A stretch of 38,477 nucleotides of DNA, from positions 1-38,477 of the forward strand of contig JBCCGR010000044.1 of the NCBI GenBank assembly GCA_039029195.1, in the 5' to 3' direction. Both the position numbers and the translations under genes were made by a program. Every line of letters starts with the position of its first letter. Position 1 is the first letter of the stretch. The notes below the pieces were generated by a model, which had not been told where the DNA came from, ran no database searches, and saw nothing but the letters and a program-made list of their open reading frames with translations. This document shows positions 24,612-32,865 of the stretch, piece by piece. This DNA comes from JBCCGR01 sp039029195. GTDB taxonomy: Bacteria > Pseudomonadota > Alphaproteobacteria > Rhizobiales > Rhizobiaceae.

Positions 24612-25606
24612 TGTTGGAACATGGCGGCAGGCTGGATGCCGCAATTGATCTTTATGGCGGGGAACGCGCTGACTGGCTGGATCTCTCAACCGGGATCAAC
24701 CAGCAATCCTGGCCGCTTCCGGACCTAGAAGCCTCTGTCTGGCAGCGGCTACCCGATGCCCAGTTGGAACTGTCCGCCACAAGTGCCGCCCGGCAATATT
24801 ACGAGGTGGGAGATGCGGCGCATGTGGCATGCGGTGCGGGATCGCAGGCGCTAATCCAGCTTCTGCCGTTCTGCTACGCACCGCAAAATGTTGCGATTGT
24901 CGGTTTTACCTATGGCGAGCACGCTCCCGCATGGCGGCGAGCGGGGCATGAGGTTTTTGTGGCTGACGGGCTGGAAAGCGCAGAAGCCACGGCGCGTATC
25001 GTTGTCGTTGTGCATCCCAACAACCCCGATGGGCATTGTTATGATCGTGATGCACTTTTGGCTTTGGCTCGGCGCCTTGGGCAAAAGGGTGGGGTGCTCG
25101 TTTGCGACGAAGCTTTTTGCGACACCGTGCCGGATGTGTCGCTCGGGGGGGAAACCGGATCAGATGGGCTGGTTGTCCTGAAGAGTTTTGGCAAGTTCTT
25201 CGGCCTTGCCGGTGTCAGGCTGGGCTTCGCATTTGGTCCTGAGCTTTTGATTGAACGGCTGAAGGAAACGTTGGGACCGTGGCCGGTTTCTGGTCCCGCG
25301 CTCGCGATCGGTGCGGACGCTTTTCAAGACGCGAAGTGGATCAAAGCCACAAGGAAGAAGCTGGCCAAATGGCGCTCCGAACTTGAAGTGGTTTTGTTGC
25401 TGAATCGGTTCGAGCTTCTTGGCGGGACGGACTTGTTTGTGCTGGTTCAGCATTTCAAAAGCGCTGAGGTCGCCGATCATCTTGCGAAAGTCCATATTCT
25501 GGTTCGGCAGTTTTCCGGTCAACCGGGCTGGCTGAGATTTGGCGTCCCAATCAAAAAACGCGACCTTGCCCGCCTTTCGGACGCACTGAGTTCGTTCAGA
25601 ACTTGA
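24611..25606 (+). CDS. cobC: L-threonine-O-3-phosphate decarboxylase-type aminotransferase
   Basis: A 331-residue fold-type I PLP enzyme of the CobC/CobD family. It supplies the (R)-1-amino-2-propanol O-2-phosphate arm or helps attach it. It opens EHGGRLDAAIDLYGG, then LDLSTGINQQSWPLP. The PLP lysine is predicted as Lys195 in KSFGKFFGLAGVRLGFAFG. VVVHPNNPDGHCYDRDAL and VCDEAFCD contain the asparagine and aspartate contacts. Some enzymes of this family act on serine- or threonine-phosphate, so the exact substrate is inferred from the pathway. It overlaps the cobB stop by 1 bp and is followed by a 233-bp gap to cobD. Confidence 0.92.
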   Translation: MLEHGGRLDAAIDLYGGERADWLDLSTGINQQSWPLPDLEASVWQRLPDAQLELSATSAARQYYEVGDAAHVACGAGSQALIQLLPFCYAPQNVAIVGFTYGEHAPAWRRAGHEVFVADGLESAEATARIVVVVHPNNPDGHCYDRDALLALARRLGQKGGVLVCDEAFCDTVPDVSLGGETGSDGLVVLKSFGKFFGLAGVRLGFAFGPELLIERLKETLGPWPVSGPALAIGADAFQDAKWIKATRKKLAKWRSELEVVLLLNRFELLGGTDLFVLVQHFKSAEVADHLAKVHILVRQFSGQPGWLRFGVPIKKRDLARLSDALSSFRT

Positions 25607-25630
25607 TTCAAGAAAATGGTACGGTGATTC

Positions 25631-25843
25631 ATGTACGCCCTCCAAGCATCTGAAAAACCAGTTGAAATTGCGCTGATTAGTGGGATGGCCTCCAGCTGGG
25701 AATTCACAGGAAGCACCTTAAGTGCCGTTTCCGGCATTTCGAGAATTGAATCGGAGTTACCGGGTAGTTTGTTGATTAAACAGCATAAGTTGACGTCGGC
25801 TAAAAATTTGCCTGATTTTGCCATGAGACCTTTTTCGCAATGA
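25631..25843 (+). CDS. Doubtful 70-residue ORF upstream of cobD
   Basis: A short open frame (MYALQASEKPVEIALISGM onwards) fills the gap between cobC and cobD, and its stop overlaps the cobD start as ATGA. No ribosome-binding site, domain, signal peptide or membrane segment is seen. The stretch is more AT-rich than the neighbouring genes and looks partly intergenic. It could equally be leader sequence of cobD. It is included only because of the ATGA overlap. Confidence 0.2.
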   Translation: MYALQASEKPVEIALISGMASSWEFTGSTLSAVSGISRIESELPGSLLIKQHKLTSAKNLPDFAMRPFSQ

Positions 25844-26796
25844 CACTGTTTTTCGCCCTGCTTCTCGACTGGTTCTTTGGCGATCCGCCATCCGTCTGGT
25901 CGAAGCTGCCCCATCCGGTGGTTCTGTTTGGCAAGCTCATTGACGCGCTTGATGAACAGTTCAACAAGCCCGGTAGAAGCGAAGCCGAGCAGCGCAGAAA
26001 CGGCGTGGTTGCCGTTCTCACACTGCTTGCCATAGGACTGGGCGTGGGGCACGGTCTGCAAATTCTCTTCGGCATATTTGGGTTCATTGGATGGATTGCC
26101 GAGATCATCCTGGTTGCGGTCTTCATCGCCCAGAAGAGCATGATTGATCATGTTCGTGCGGTGATCCGGGCGCTGGATAGCAGTGGCATCGAAGATGGTC
26201 GTAGAGCGGTTTCGATGATCGTGGGGCGGGACACAAGCTCACTCGACCAATCCGGTGTTTTGAAGGCGGCAATCGAAAGCCTGTCGGAGAATTTTTCTGA
26301 CGGTGTGGTGGCACCAGCCTTTTGGTACATGATCCTCGGGCTTCCAGGCATCTTTGCATACAAGGCGATCAATACGGCCGATTCCATGATCGGCCATAAA
26401 TCAGAGAAATATCTGCATTTTGGTCGCGCGGTTGCGGTGACGGATGACACCATCAATTGGCCCGCTGCCCGTCTTTCGGCACTTATGATCGCGGCGGCAG
26501 CGGTGTGGAAGTATGGACTTGACCGGGCTCGCCGCACTTTGAGCGGTGCCTTGCAAAATGCGATGGTGCATCGATCGCCAAACGCCGGATGGCCGGAAGC
26601 CGCGATGGCGTTTGCCCTGGAAATTACGCTCGGTGGTCCAAGGCGCTATGGCGATCAAACTGTTCAGGAATCCACGCTGAACGCCTCGGGGCGCAGAAAG
26701 GTGAATACGAAGGACGTGGACGCCGCCCTGTCGCTGTTTTCACTTGCCTGCTTTCACCTAATGGGACTTGCTCTGATCGTCAGTCTTGTCAAATAG
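25840..26796 (+). CDS. cobD: Adenosylcobinamide-phosphate synthase (CbiB family)
   Basis: A 318-residue integral membrane protein that joins adenosylcobyric acid to the aminopropanol-phosphate arm to form adenosylcobinamide phosphate. It opens LFFALLLDWFFGDPPSVWSKLPHPV, the conserved CbiB start. GRDTSSLDQSGVLKAAIESLSENFSDGVVAP and ADSMIGHKSEKYLHFGRAVA follow, which are the diagnostic blocks. Hydrophobic segments occur near 1-15, 60-100, 160-170 and the C-terminus. The 3' end overlaps the convergent hydrolase gene by 39 bp on the opposite strand. Confidence 0.95.
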   Translation: MTLFFALLLDWFFGDPPSVWSKLPHPVVLFGKLIDALDEQFNKPGRSEAEQRRNGVVAVLTLLAIGLGVGHGLQILFGIFGFIGWIAEIILVAVFIAQKSMIDHVRAVIRALDSSGIEDGRRAVSMIVGRDTSSLDQSGVLKAAIESLSENFSDGVVAPAFWYMILGLPGIFAYKAINTADSMIGHKSEKYLHFGRAVAVTDDTINWPAARLSALMIAAAAVWKYGLDRARRTLSGALQNAMVHRSPNAGWPEAAMAFALEITLGGPRRYGDQTVQESTLNASGRRKVNTKDVDAALSLFSLACFHLMGLALIVSLVK

Positions 26797-29310
26797 GGCC
26801 AAAAGTTCCGATAGCTCATCGGTTCCCGTCGGTGGGGCGACGTTCTCGGCTTGAGGCGGCGCAACTTCGGGCTGTTCGAGTGCGGACGCCAAGGACGATA
26901 GATCTTGACTTGCTTCTGTCGGAGGCGGTGATGCGTTCGGTAAATTGGACATTTCCGAAAGTGCGGTTTCGAAGTCGGCAAATTCGTCGATTTTAGGCAG
27001 GTCGACGGGAGGCGCCACGGGGTTGTGGGCCGTCTGTGGTTGAGGCTCGGGCGTGGCGTTGAGCGCCTGATCGAGCGCTGCCGCAAAATCGAGATCCGAT
27101 GGATTAGGCTCAGACGGTTGTTGTGAGTCGGGTGAGGGCGTTTCGAGCTCGCCCTGCAATGCCCTCAATAGCGCGTCTTCCGACACGGGTGGCTCATCCG
27201 ACACCGGCTGCAGATTCAAGACCTCAGGCTGAGGCGAAGCTTGATCAGAGGAGGGTAGCACGAATTCCGGCTTTGACTGTGATTCAGTACCGGTCTCAGT
27301 GATCTCCCGTCCGAAAATCGGTACCGATTCAGCTTCTGGATCTGCATCGAAGTGCAATGTGGAACCGGCAGGCTCGGGTTCGATTGTGGGCTCCGGAGCC
27401 GCGACGACGGCTTCCTCGACCGGTTCATTCTGACCAGGCGAGGAGATATGGGAAAATTCTTCCGGCGCTGGCTCAACCAGCTCGATATCTGGATCAGGGG
27501 CAGTTGTCGCCGTTTCCAAAGCTGTTGCTTCCGGCAGACCATCTTCGATTACCGGGTTCTCGGGCTGCGGCGGAATGGCTGGTTCTTCTTCCAGTACACC
27601 CATTAAATCCACGTTTGAGACTGGCATTACTTCGTCCGGTTCGGACTGCGGGACAGGGTCCCATTCCCGCTCGGCTATCTCTGGTGAGTGGGCTGCAGGC
27701 TCGGTTGCATTGTCCTGCGGAATTTCGTTGCCACTGAGTGAAACGACAGATTCCTCTTCAAATCTCTCACCGTTGAGATCCTCATCAGTCACCGCTTCAA
27801 CTTCGATGGCTTCTGGTCCAGGCGTCGGCTCTTCTTCCGGTTCTGCAAATTGCGGAATTGCCAGTTCAGATTCAAGCTCTGATACAGGTTCCGCATCCAT
27901 CACTTCTTCAGGTGGCGAATCCTCGGCCATATGTGGGGCAGGTGTTTTGGTGAATGAGTCGTCCAGCGTTTCGACGTGATGAGCTTGGAGTTCGGATGCG
28001 GTGACCAGCTCACTTTCTTCAAGGTCAGATTGTGGCTCGAGCGGTCGATCTGACAAATCCTCGCCGTCATCGACGATTTCCAGATGCGATGTTGGCGCCA
28101 TGCCCGCTTCGATCATGTCGTCAGGGGTCGCGTCGATTGCAGGCTCTTGCACTGCTTCACCAGAGTGCGAGGGCTCACCAAAATCAACCTCATTCGCAGC
28201 TACGTCGGCAGGTTCGTTCGCTTGCAGATCATCAACGATCTCGCTTGGTTCGGGGTTTTCTTCGAGCTCTGATTGCGGTTCAATCGCATCCGCAGCGCTT
28301 ACCACCGCTGCCGCACTTGCAACAGCCGCCAACTCAGCTGCGGGGATTTCGCTCGCCGGTTGGATGTTGAACCGTGCCGCGGCCTGCGGATGGCGCATGA
28401 GTTCCAGTATGCGGTGCACCATCGGGCTGTTCGGATCAGTCAGCTGATCGATAATCGTGAAGTGATTGGCGCCGGCAACCACCTCCATATGGGTTTCCGC
28501 CCCCAGCATGTACCAGCGTTCGGCGAGATTGCGGCTTTGCTTGTGATATTCGTCGCTCTCATCACCACCGACCCATGCATCGAACCGGGTCTGCGGCTCC
28601 ACCAGCCAGCCAATGGGGCTCACGTGATCCATATCGGCTGACGTCAGCCTCAGCGGTTCGTTGACCTTGGTTGGGATCAGCGGCGCCAGATCATAAAGCC
28701 CGGAGATGCCGAGACCAGCCGACACCAGATCTGCCGGCAGATCGGGATGCATACGGTCCCAGTAGGTTGCGAACAGACAAGCCGTCAGGTGCCCACCAGC
28801 CGAATGGCCAAACACAGTGAGTTTTCGGCCATAGGTCTTCCAAAGCACCGCACAGGCCCGACGTAGCTCGTCAATAATTCCATCGACTGTGATATCAGGG
28901 CAAAGTGTGTAGGAGGGGACAGCGACGGCCACGTTGTGGGCCAGCAAGCCTTTGGCCATGTGGCTGAAGCCGCTTCCCTCCAGCATCTGCCAGTAGCCGC
29001 CATGCACGAACATTGCGATGGGGCAGTTCTCCCGGTCCTGTGGCCAGAAGATATCCATCTTGTTCCGCTCGTTCGGTCCATAGGAGAGCCCGAATGCTGC
29101 CTGTTCACCTACGGTTTCACGAAACGCATGCGAATCATTGATGTAGGCGTCAATCAGCGCCGCCGCGTTCTCGACACGCCCGGAATTGTTGTACTGCTCA
29201 TCAAGATAGGGATCGATGTGAGATCCCGGCACAGCATCCTTTGCTGGCTCCGATACGGGTGCTGCTGATGGGGCCGTTGCCGTTTGCGTTGGAAAGTCGA
29301 CGTCGCTCAT
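26758..29310 (-). CDS. Alpha/beta hydrolase with a very long acidic C-terminal tail
   Basis: The 850-residue product has an N-terminal alpha/beta hydrolase of about 310 residues. The oxyanion motif HGGYW is at 103-107, the nucleophile Ser170 in GHSAGGH, the likely acid Asp250 in WVGGDESDEY, and the histidine His283 in GANHFTIID. The HGGxW motif recalls kynurenine formamidases and related esterases. From about 320 to 850 there is no fold. It is a Glu/Pro/Ser/Asp-rich, low-complexity tail with imperfect repeats such as EPQSELEE and EPQSDLEE, ending in DELSELLALFDKTDD. Family members normally end near 280-300. It lies 22 bp downstream of the ABC transporter genes on the same strand and may be co-transcribed. 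The start is ATG 29310. Confidence 0.85.
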   Translation of the reverse strand: MSDVDFPTQTATAPSAAPVSEPAKDAVPGSHIDPYLDEQYNNSGRVENAAALIDAYINDSHAFRETVGEQAAFGLSYGPNERNKMDIFWPQDRENCPIAMFVHGGYWQMLEGSGFSHMAKGLLAHNVAVAVPSYTLCPDITVDGIIDELRRACAVLWKTYGRKLTVFGHSAGGHLTACLFATYWDRMHPDLPADLVSAGLGISGLYDLAPLIPTKVNEPLRLTSADMDHVSPIGWLVEPQTRFDAWVGGDESDEYHKQSRNLAERWYMLGAETHMEVVAGANHFTIIDQLTDPNSPMVHRILELMRHPQAAARFNIQPASEIPAAELAAVASAAAVVSAADAIEPQSELEENPEPSEIVDDLQANEPADVAANEVDFGEPSHSGEAVQEPAIDATPDDMIEAGMAPTSHLEIVDDGEDLSDRPLEPQSDLEESELVTASELQAHHVETLDDSFTKTPAPHMAEDSPPEEVMDAEPVSELESELAIPQFAEPEEEPTPGPEAIEVEAVTDEDLNGERFEEESVVSLSGNEIPQDNATEPAAHSPEIAEREWDPVPQSEPDEVMPVSNVDLMGVLEEEPAIPPQPENPVIEDGLPEATALETATTAPDPDIELVEPAPEEFSHISSPGQNEPVEEAVVAAPEPTIEPEPAGSTLHFDADPEAESVPIFGREITETGTESQSKPEFVLPSSDQASPQPEVLNLQPVSDEPPVSEDALLRALQGELETPSPDSQQPSEPNPSDLDFAAALDQALNATPEPQPQTAHNPVAPPVDLPKIDEFADFETALSEMSNLPNASPPPTEASQDLSSLASALEQPEVAPPQAENVAPPTGTDELSELLALFDKTDDQSKSH

Positions 29311-29332
29311 TCAGTGTTCCAATTGCCAGAAC

Positions 29333-30970
29333 TCATTGAACGGTCTGGCTTTTTTCTCTCATTTCAATGGCGCGCTGCAAATTGGGCGCAGCCGCAATTA
29401 GCGTCCTGGTGTAAGCATGGCTTGGATGATCAAACACATCATTCACCGGACCCCTTTCGACAATCTGCCCGTCTTTCATCACCATCACCTCGTCACAGAT
29501 GGCTCTCACCACAGAGAGATCATGGCTGATAAACAGAAAAGTCAGGCCCAACCTGTCGCGCAACGATGCCAATAGATCAAGGACTTGTGCCCGAAATGAG
29601 ACGTCGAGGGCGGAAACCGGCTCATCTGCGATGATCAAATTTGGTTTCGTTATGAGAGCTCTCGCGATGGCAAGACGCTGGCGCTGGCCACCGGAAAACT
29701 CGTGCGGGTATTTGTCGAGATCGCTGGGTTGAAGACCCACTTCCTTGAGCGCCTCAACAACTTCCCATGTTTTGTCTTCCGCCGTCATGGAATCAAGCAA
29801 ATGGAGCGGTTCGGCCACAAGCCTGCGTACGGTGTGACGTGGATTGAAGGAGCCGTAGGGGTCCTGAAACACCACCTGAATGTCGCGCCGAATGGCTTTC
29901 AGATCGTAGCCTTCTGCTTTGGCCAGAGAGCGACCCTGATAGAGAATGTCGCCGCCACTTGGTGGTTCCAGCGCGAGGATTGCGCGGGCAAGGGTGGACT
30001 TGCCGCAGCCCGATTCCCCGACGAGACCCATAAAATGGCCCGGGTAGAGGTCAAAACTGACTTCGTTGACCGCTGTAAACGGAATCCCTGGACGAAACAG
30101 GCTGGTCCTGGGTGTTGGATAGGTTCGCACCAACCGGTCCACGGTCAGGAGCGGCTCGATCATCCGCTTGTCGATGTTTGCGGTCAGAACGGGTGGACGT
30201 TCTTTCGTCGGAACATGTGTGGACGCTTCGGCGAGTTTCGCCGTGTAGGGATGCTTGCGGTCCCGAAGGATGTCGAGGGTTGGACCTTGTTCCAGAATTT
30301 GCCCGTGGCGCATTACGGCGATGCGATCCGCCGTTTCCGCAACAACTGCTAGGTCATGGGAGATGAGCAGCAGTCCCGAGCGGTTCTCTTCCACCAGCTC
30401 TTTCAGCAATTCCAGAATTTGAGCCTGAAGTGAGACGTCCAACGCGGTGGTCGGTTCATCGGCAATGAGGAGATCAGGGGAGAGGGCACATGCCATGGCA
30501 ATGACCACCCGCTGACGCTGCCCGCCGGAAAGCTCGTGCGGAAACCGTTCAAGCGGATAGCGGCTGGAGGGAAGGCCAACCCGATCCAGAATTTTTCTTG
30601 CCTCCTCGTCGCCGTCAGCACGGTTTGCGCCTGTGTGAAGGCGAATTCCTTCACTCACCTGCTGACCGATGGATTTGACCGGGTTCAACGCCGTCATGGG
30701 CTCCTGAAACACCATGCCGATTTTGGAACCGCGGAGATCGCACAACCTCTGTTCAGTTGCTGCTGCGATGTTCTCGCCCTGAAATACGACATCACCGGTA
30801 AGCGATGAGCCACGCGGCAAAAGCTGCATGATTGCCAACGCTGTCATGGATTTGCCGGAACCGGATTCGCCAACCAGACCGAGCGTTTCGCCCGCTTCAA
30901 TCTCCAGATTGATGTCTTTCAAAATTGGTGTGCTGCCGATTTTCAGATCGACATTGTTGAACGCCAGCAT
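29333..30970 (-). CDS. Fused dipeptide/nickel-type ABC transporter ATPase (two nucleotide-binding domains)
   Basis: A 545-residue protein with two ABC ATPase domains, like DppD and DppF in one chain. Domain 1 has Walker A GLVGESGSGKSMTAL, signature LSGGQRQRV and Walker B LLIADEPTTALDVSLQAQ. Domain 2 has GLVGESGCGKSTLARAI, FSGGQRQRLAIARAL and LIIADEPVSALDVSFRAQ. Each domain has an oligopeptide-transporter-type C-terminal extension (KHPYTAKLAEA, SHAYTRTLIAAAP). ATG 30970 is used, 4 bases after the permease stop, rather than an upstream in-frame start. It powers the two permeases upstream. The substrate may be a peptide, but no binding protein is present to tell. Confidence 0.93.
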   Translation of the reverse strand: MLAFNNVDLKIGSTPILKDINLEIEAGETLGLVGESGSGKSMTALAIMQLLPRGSSLTGDVVFQGENIAAATEQRLCDLRGSKIGMVFQEPMTALNPVKSIGQQVSEGIRLHTGANRADGDEEARKILDRVGLPSSRYPLERFPHELSGGQRQRVVIAMACALSPDLLIADEPTTALDVSLQAQILELLKELVEENRSGLLLISHDLAVVAETADRIAVMRHGQILEQGPTLDILRDRKHPYTAKLAEASTHVPTKERPPVLTANIDKRMIEPLLTVDRLVRTYPTPRTSLFRPGIPFTAVNEVSFDLYPGHFMGLVGESGCGKSTLARAILALEPPSGGDILYQGRSLAKAEGYDLKAIRRDIQVVFQDPYGSFNPRHTVRRLVAEPLHLLDSMTAEDKTWEVVEALKEVGLQPSDLDKYPHEFSGGQRQRLAIARALITKPNLIIADEPVSALDVSFRAQVLDLLASLRDRLGLTFLFISHDLSVVRAICDEVMVMKDGQIVERGPVNDVFDHPSHAYTRTLIAAAPNLQRAIEMREKSQTVQ

Positions 30971-30974
30971 GATG

Positions 30975-31832
30975 TCAGCGTTCCCGTGCAATACGCGGAT
31001 CAAGACTGTCGCGCAGCCCGTCGCCAAGGAGATTTAGCCCAAGCACAGCGATCACAATGGCCAAGCCGGGGAAGATCGCCATGTGTGGCGCAAAATTCAT
31101 CATGGTTTGTGCTTCGTTGAGCATGCGACCCCAGCTCGGCAGGGGAGGCTGTGTGCCGAGACCCACATAGGACAGTCCCGCCTCCGCCAATATGCCGAGT
31201 GAAAACTGGATGGTGCCCTGAACAATCAGGAGGTTGGTTATGTTCGGCAGGATGTGCTCGACGGTGATGCGGATTTTCCCCTTACCGGCGGTGCGGGCCG
31301 CCAGAATGAATTCGCGCTGCCATAGGGCGAGCGCACCCCCCCGGGCAAGGCGTGCAAAGACCGGTATGTTGAAGATACCAATTGCGATGATTGCGTTGAT
31401 CGCGCCGGGGCCGAAGATGGCGGTGATCATGACCGCCGACAGGATGGCAGGAAACGCGAAGATCACGTCGTTGGTGCGCATCAGCGCCTCATCCATCAAT
31501 CCGCCTCGGGCCGCAGCCCATGCCCCTAAAGGCACGCCGATAGCAATGCCAATGCCAACGGCGACGAGCGCGACGGCAATGGAGTTGCGCGCGCCCACCA
31601 TGATCATGGAGAAGATGTCCCGCCCGAAATGGTCGGTGCCAAACCAGTAGTTGGCGGAAGGCGCTTTCAGCTTGGCGAGAATGTCGAGATTGGTGACATC
31701 ATGTGGTGTCCAAAAGAACGATAGAAGTGCCGCGAACAGGATGATGAGGGTGATAATCGCGCCGGTGATCAGGCTTTTGTTCAGGACAAGCTGGGATTTC
31801 GGGGCAAAATAGGGATCGTGGAGTTCGCTCAT
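30975..31832 (-). CDS. ABC transporter permease, DppC type
   Basis: A 285-residue inner-membrane permease. It has an N-terminal cytoplasmic segment (FAPKSQLVLNK), one membrane helix, and a periplasmic stretch containing YWFGTDHFGRDIFSMIMVGA, which is the DppC/OppC hallmark. Five more helices follow, and the cytoplasmic coupling loop ILAARTAGKGKIRITVEHILPN matches the EAA motif. It overlaps the DppB-type permease by 4 bp (ATGA) and ends 4 bp before the ATPase start. The three genes therefore form one unit. Confidence 0.93.
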   Translation of the reverse strand: MSELHDPYFAPKSQLVLNKSLITGAIITLIILFAALLSFFWTPHDVTNLDILAKLKAPSANYWFGTDHFGRDIFSMIMVGARNSIAVALVAVGIGIAIGVPLGAWAAARGGLMDEALMRTNDVIFAFPAILSAVMITAIFGPGAINAIIAIGIFNIPVFARLARGGALALWQREFILAARTAGKGKIRITVEHILPNITNLLIVQGTIQFSLGILAEAGLSYVGLGTQPPLPSWGRMLNEAQTMMNFAPHMAIFPGLAIVIAVLGLNLLGDGLRDSLDPRIARER

Positions 31833-32791
31833 GTGGCCGCGCGTCCTGAATGGCGTCGCAGCCTTGGATCAGCGACTGCATAGGCAAGATCAACAATGAA
31901 GTTGATGATGATGACGGTCGCCACGAGCAACAGTACAACTGATTCCACGACGATCAGATCGCGTTGCGTGATCGCCTGAAAGACCAAACGGCCCAATCCG
32001 GGCAGATAGAACACGTTTTCGATAATGATGGTGCCGGCCAACAGAAAGGCGAACTGAAGACCCATGATGGTGAGCACGGGAATGAGGGCGTTGCGCAGCG
32101 CATGCCGCCAAAGCACGGCGCGTTGGGTGAGCCCCTTGGCGCGGGCTGTGCGTATATAATCCTCACCGAGCACATCCAGGAGGGCAGATCGCGTAACGCG
32201 GCTCAAAATGGCCGCTTGCGGGAGCGCCAGCGATATCGCCGGCAATATGAGGGCCTGCAAGGCCGGGCCAATGCCGTTTTCCCAGCCGGGAAACCCACCT
32301 GAGGGAACCCATTGTAGCCACACGGCAAACACATAGACCGCAAGCAACGCGAACCAGAAGTTGGGAACGGCAATTCCAAGCTGCGTGACAGCCATGATGC
32401 CGGTGTCTGCGGCATGCCCTCGTCGTGAGGCTGAATACAGGCCTACCGGAATGGCGATGATGGTCGACAGGAAAAGAGCGAGCAGCGCCAATGGAAGAGA
32501 AACAAGGACCCGCTCGGCCACCAGTTCCATCACAGGCACAGAATAAGTGTAACTGGTGCCGAAATCGCCTGTCAGCATGCCGGTGATCCAGTCGAAATAG
32601 CGACCAATCAATGGCTGATTGAGCCCCATCTGCTCTTGCAGCGCTGCAACGGCTTCATCCGTTGCATTGATGCCCAGCATCAGCCGCGCTGGGTCACCCG
32701 GCACAATCTCAAGCATGAAAAAGACGGCGAGTGAGGCGGCAAGAAGGGTCACCACAGCCAAAGTCAATTTCCGGATCAGATAGACGAGCAT
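31829..32791 (-). CDS. ABC transporter permease, DppB type
   Basis: A 320-residue inner-membrane permease of the DppB/OppB family. The N-terminus is LIRKLTLAVVTLLAASLAVFFMLEIVPGDPA, with the typical VPGDPA end of the first helix. MGLNQPLIGRYFDWITGMLTGDFGTSY follows. The EAA-type coupling loop reads YIRTARAKGLTQRAVLWRHALRN. About six membrane helices are visible. It starts 74 bp downstream of the dehydrogenase gene on the same strand. No substrate-binding protein gene is adjacent on either side. Confidence 0.93.
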   Translation of the reverse strand: MLVYLIRKLTLAVVTLLAASLAVFFMLEIVPGDPARLMLGINATDEAVAALQEQMGLNQPLIGRYFDWITGMLTGDFGTSYTYSVPVMELVAERVLVSLPLALLALFLSTIIAIPVGLYSASRRGHAADTGIMAVTQLGIAVPNFWFALLAVYVFAVWLQWVPSGGFPGWENGIGPALQALILPAISLALPQAAILSRVTRSALLDVLGEDYIRTARAKGLTQRAVLWRHALRNALIPVLTIMGLQFAFLLAGTIIIENVFYLPGLGRLVFQAITQRDLIVVESVVLLLVATVIIINFIVDLAYAVADPRLRRHSGRAAT

Positions 32792-32865
32792 GTCGCGGGG
32801 GCCGCAGTGAATGGTTCGCCGTAAGTCATACTGCGATCAAACGAAACTGGCCAGAGAGTGTCGTG

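Noticed and set aside
27575..28447. Serine-rich plus-strand open frames within the hydrolase tail region
   Set aside because: They are the antisense of Glu/Pro/Ser-rich codons in the minus-strand gene. The low complexity follows from that and no start signals are seen.
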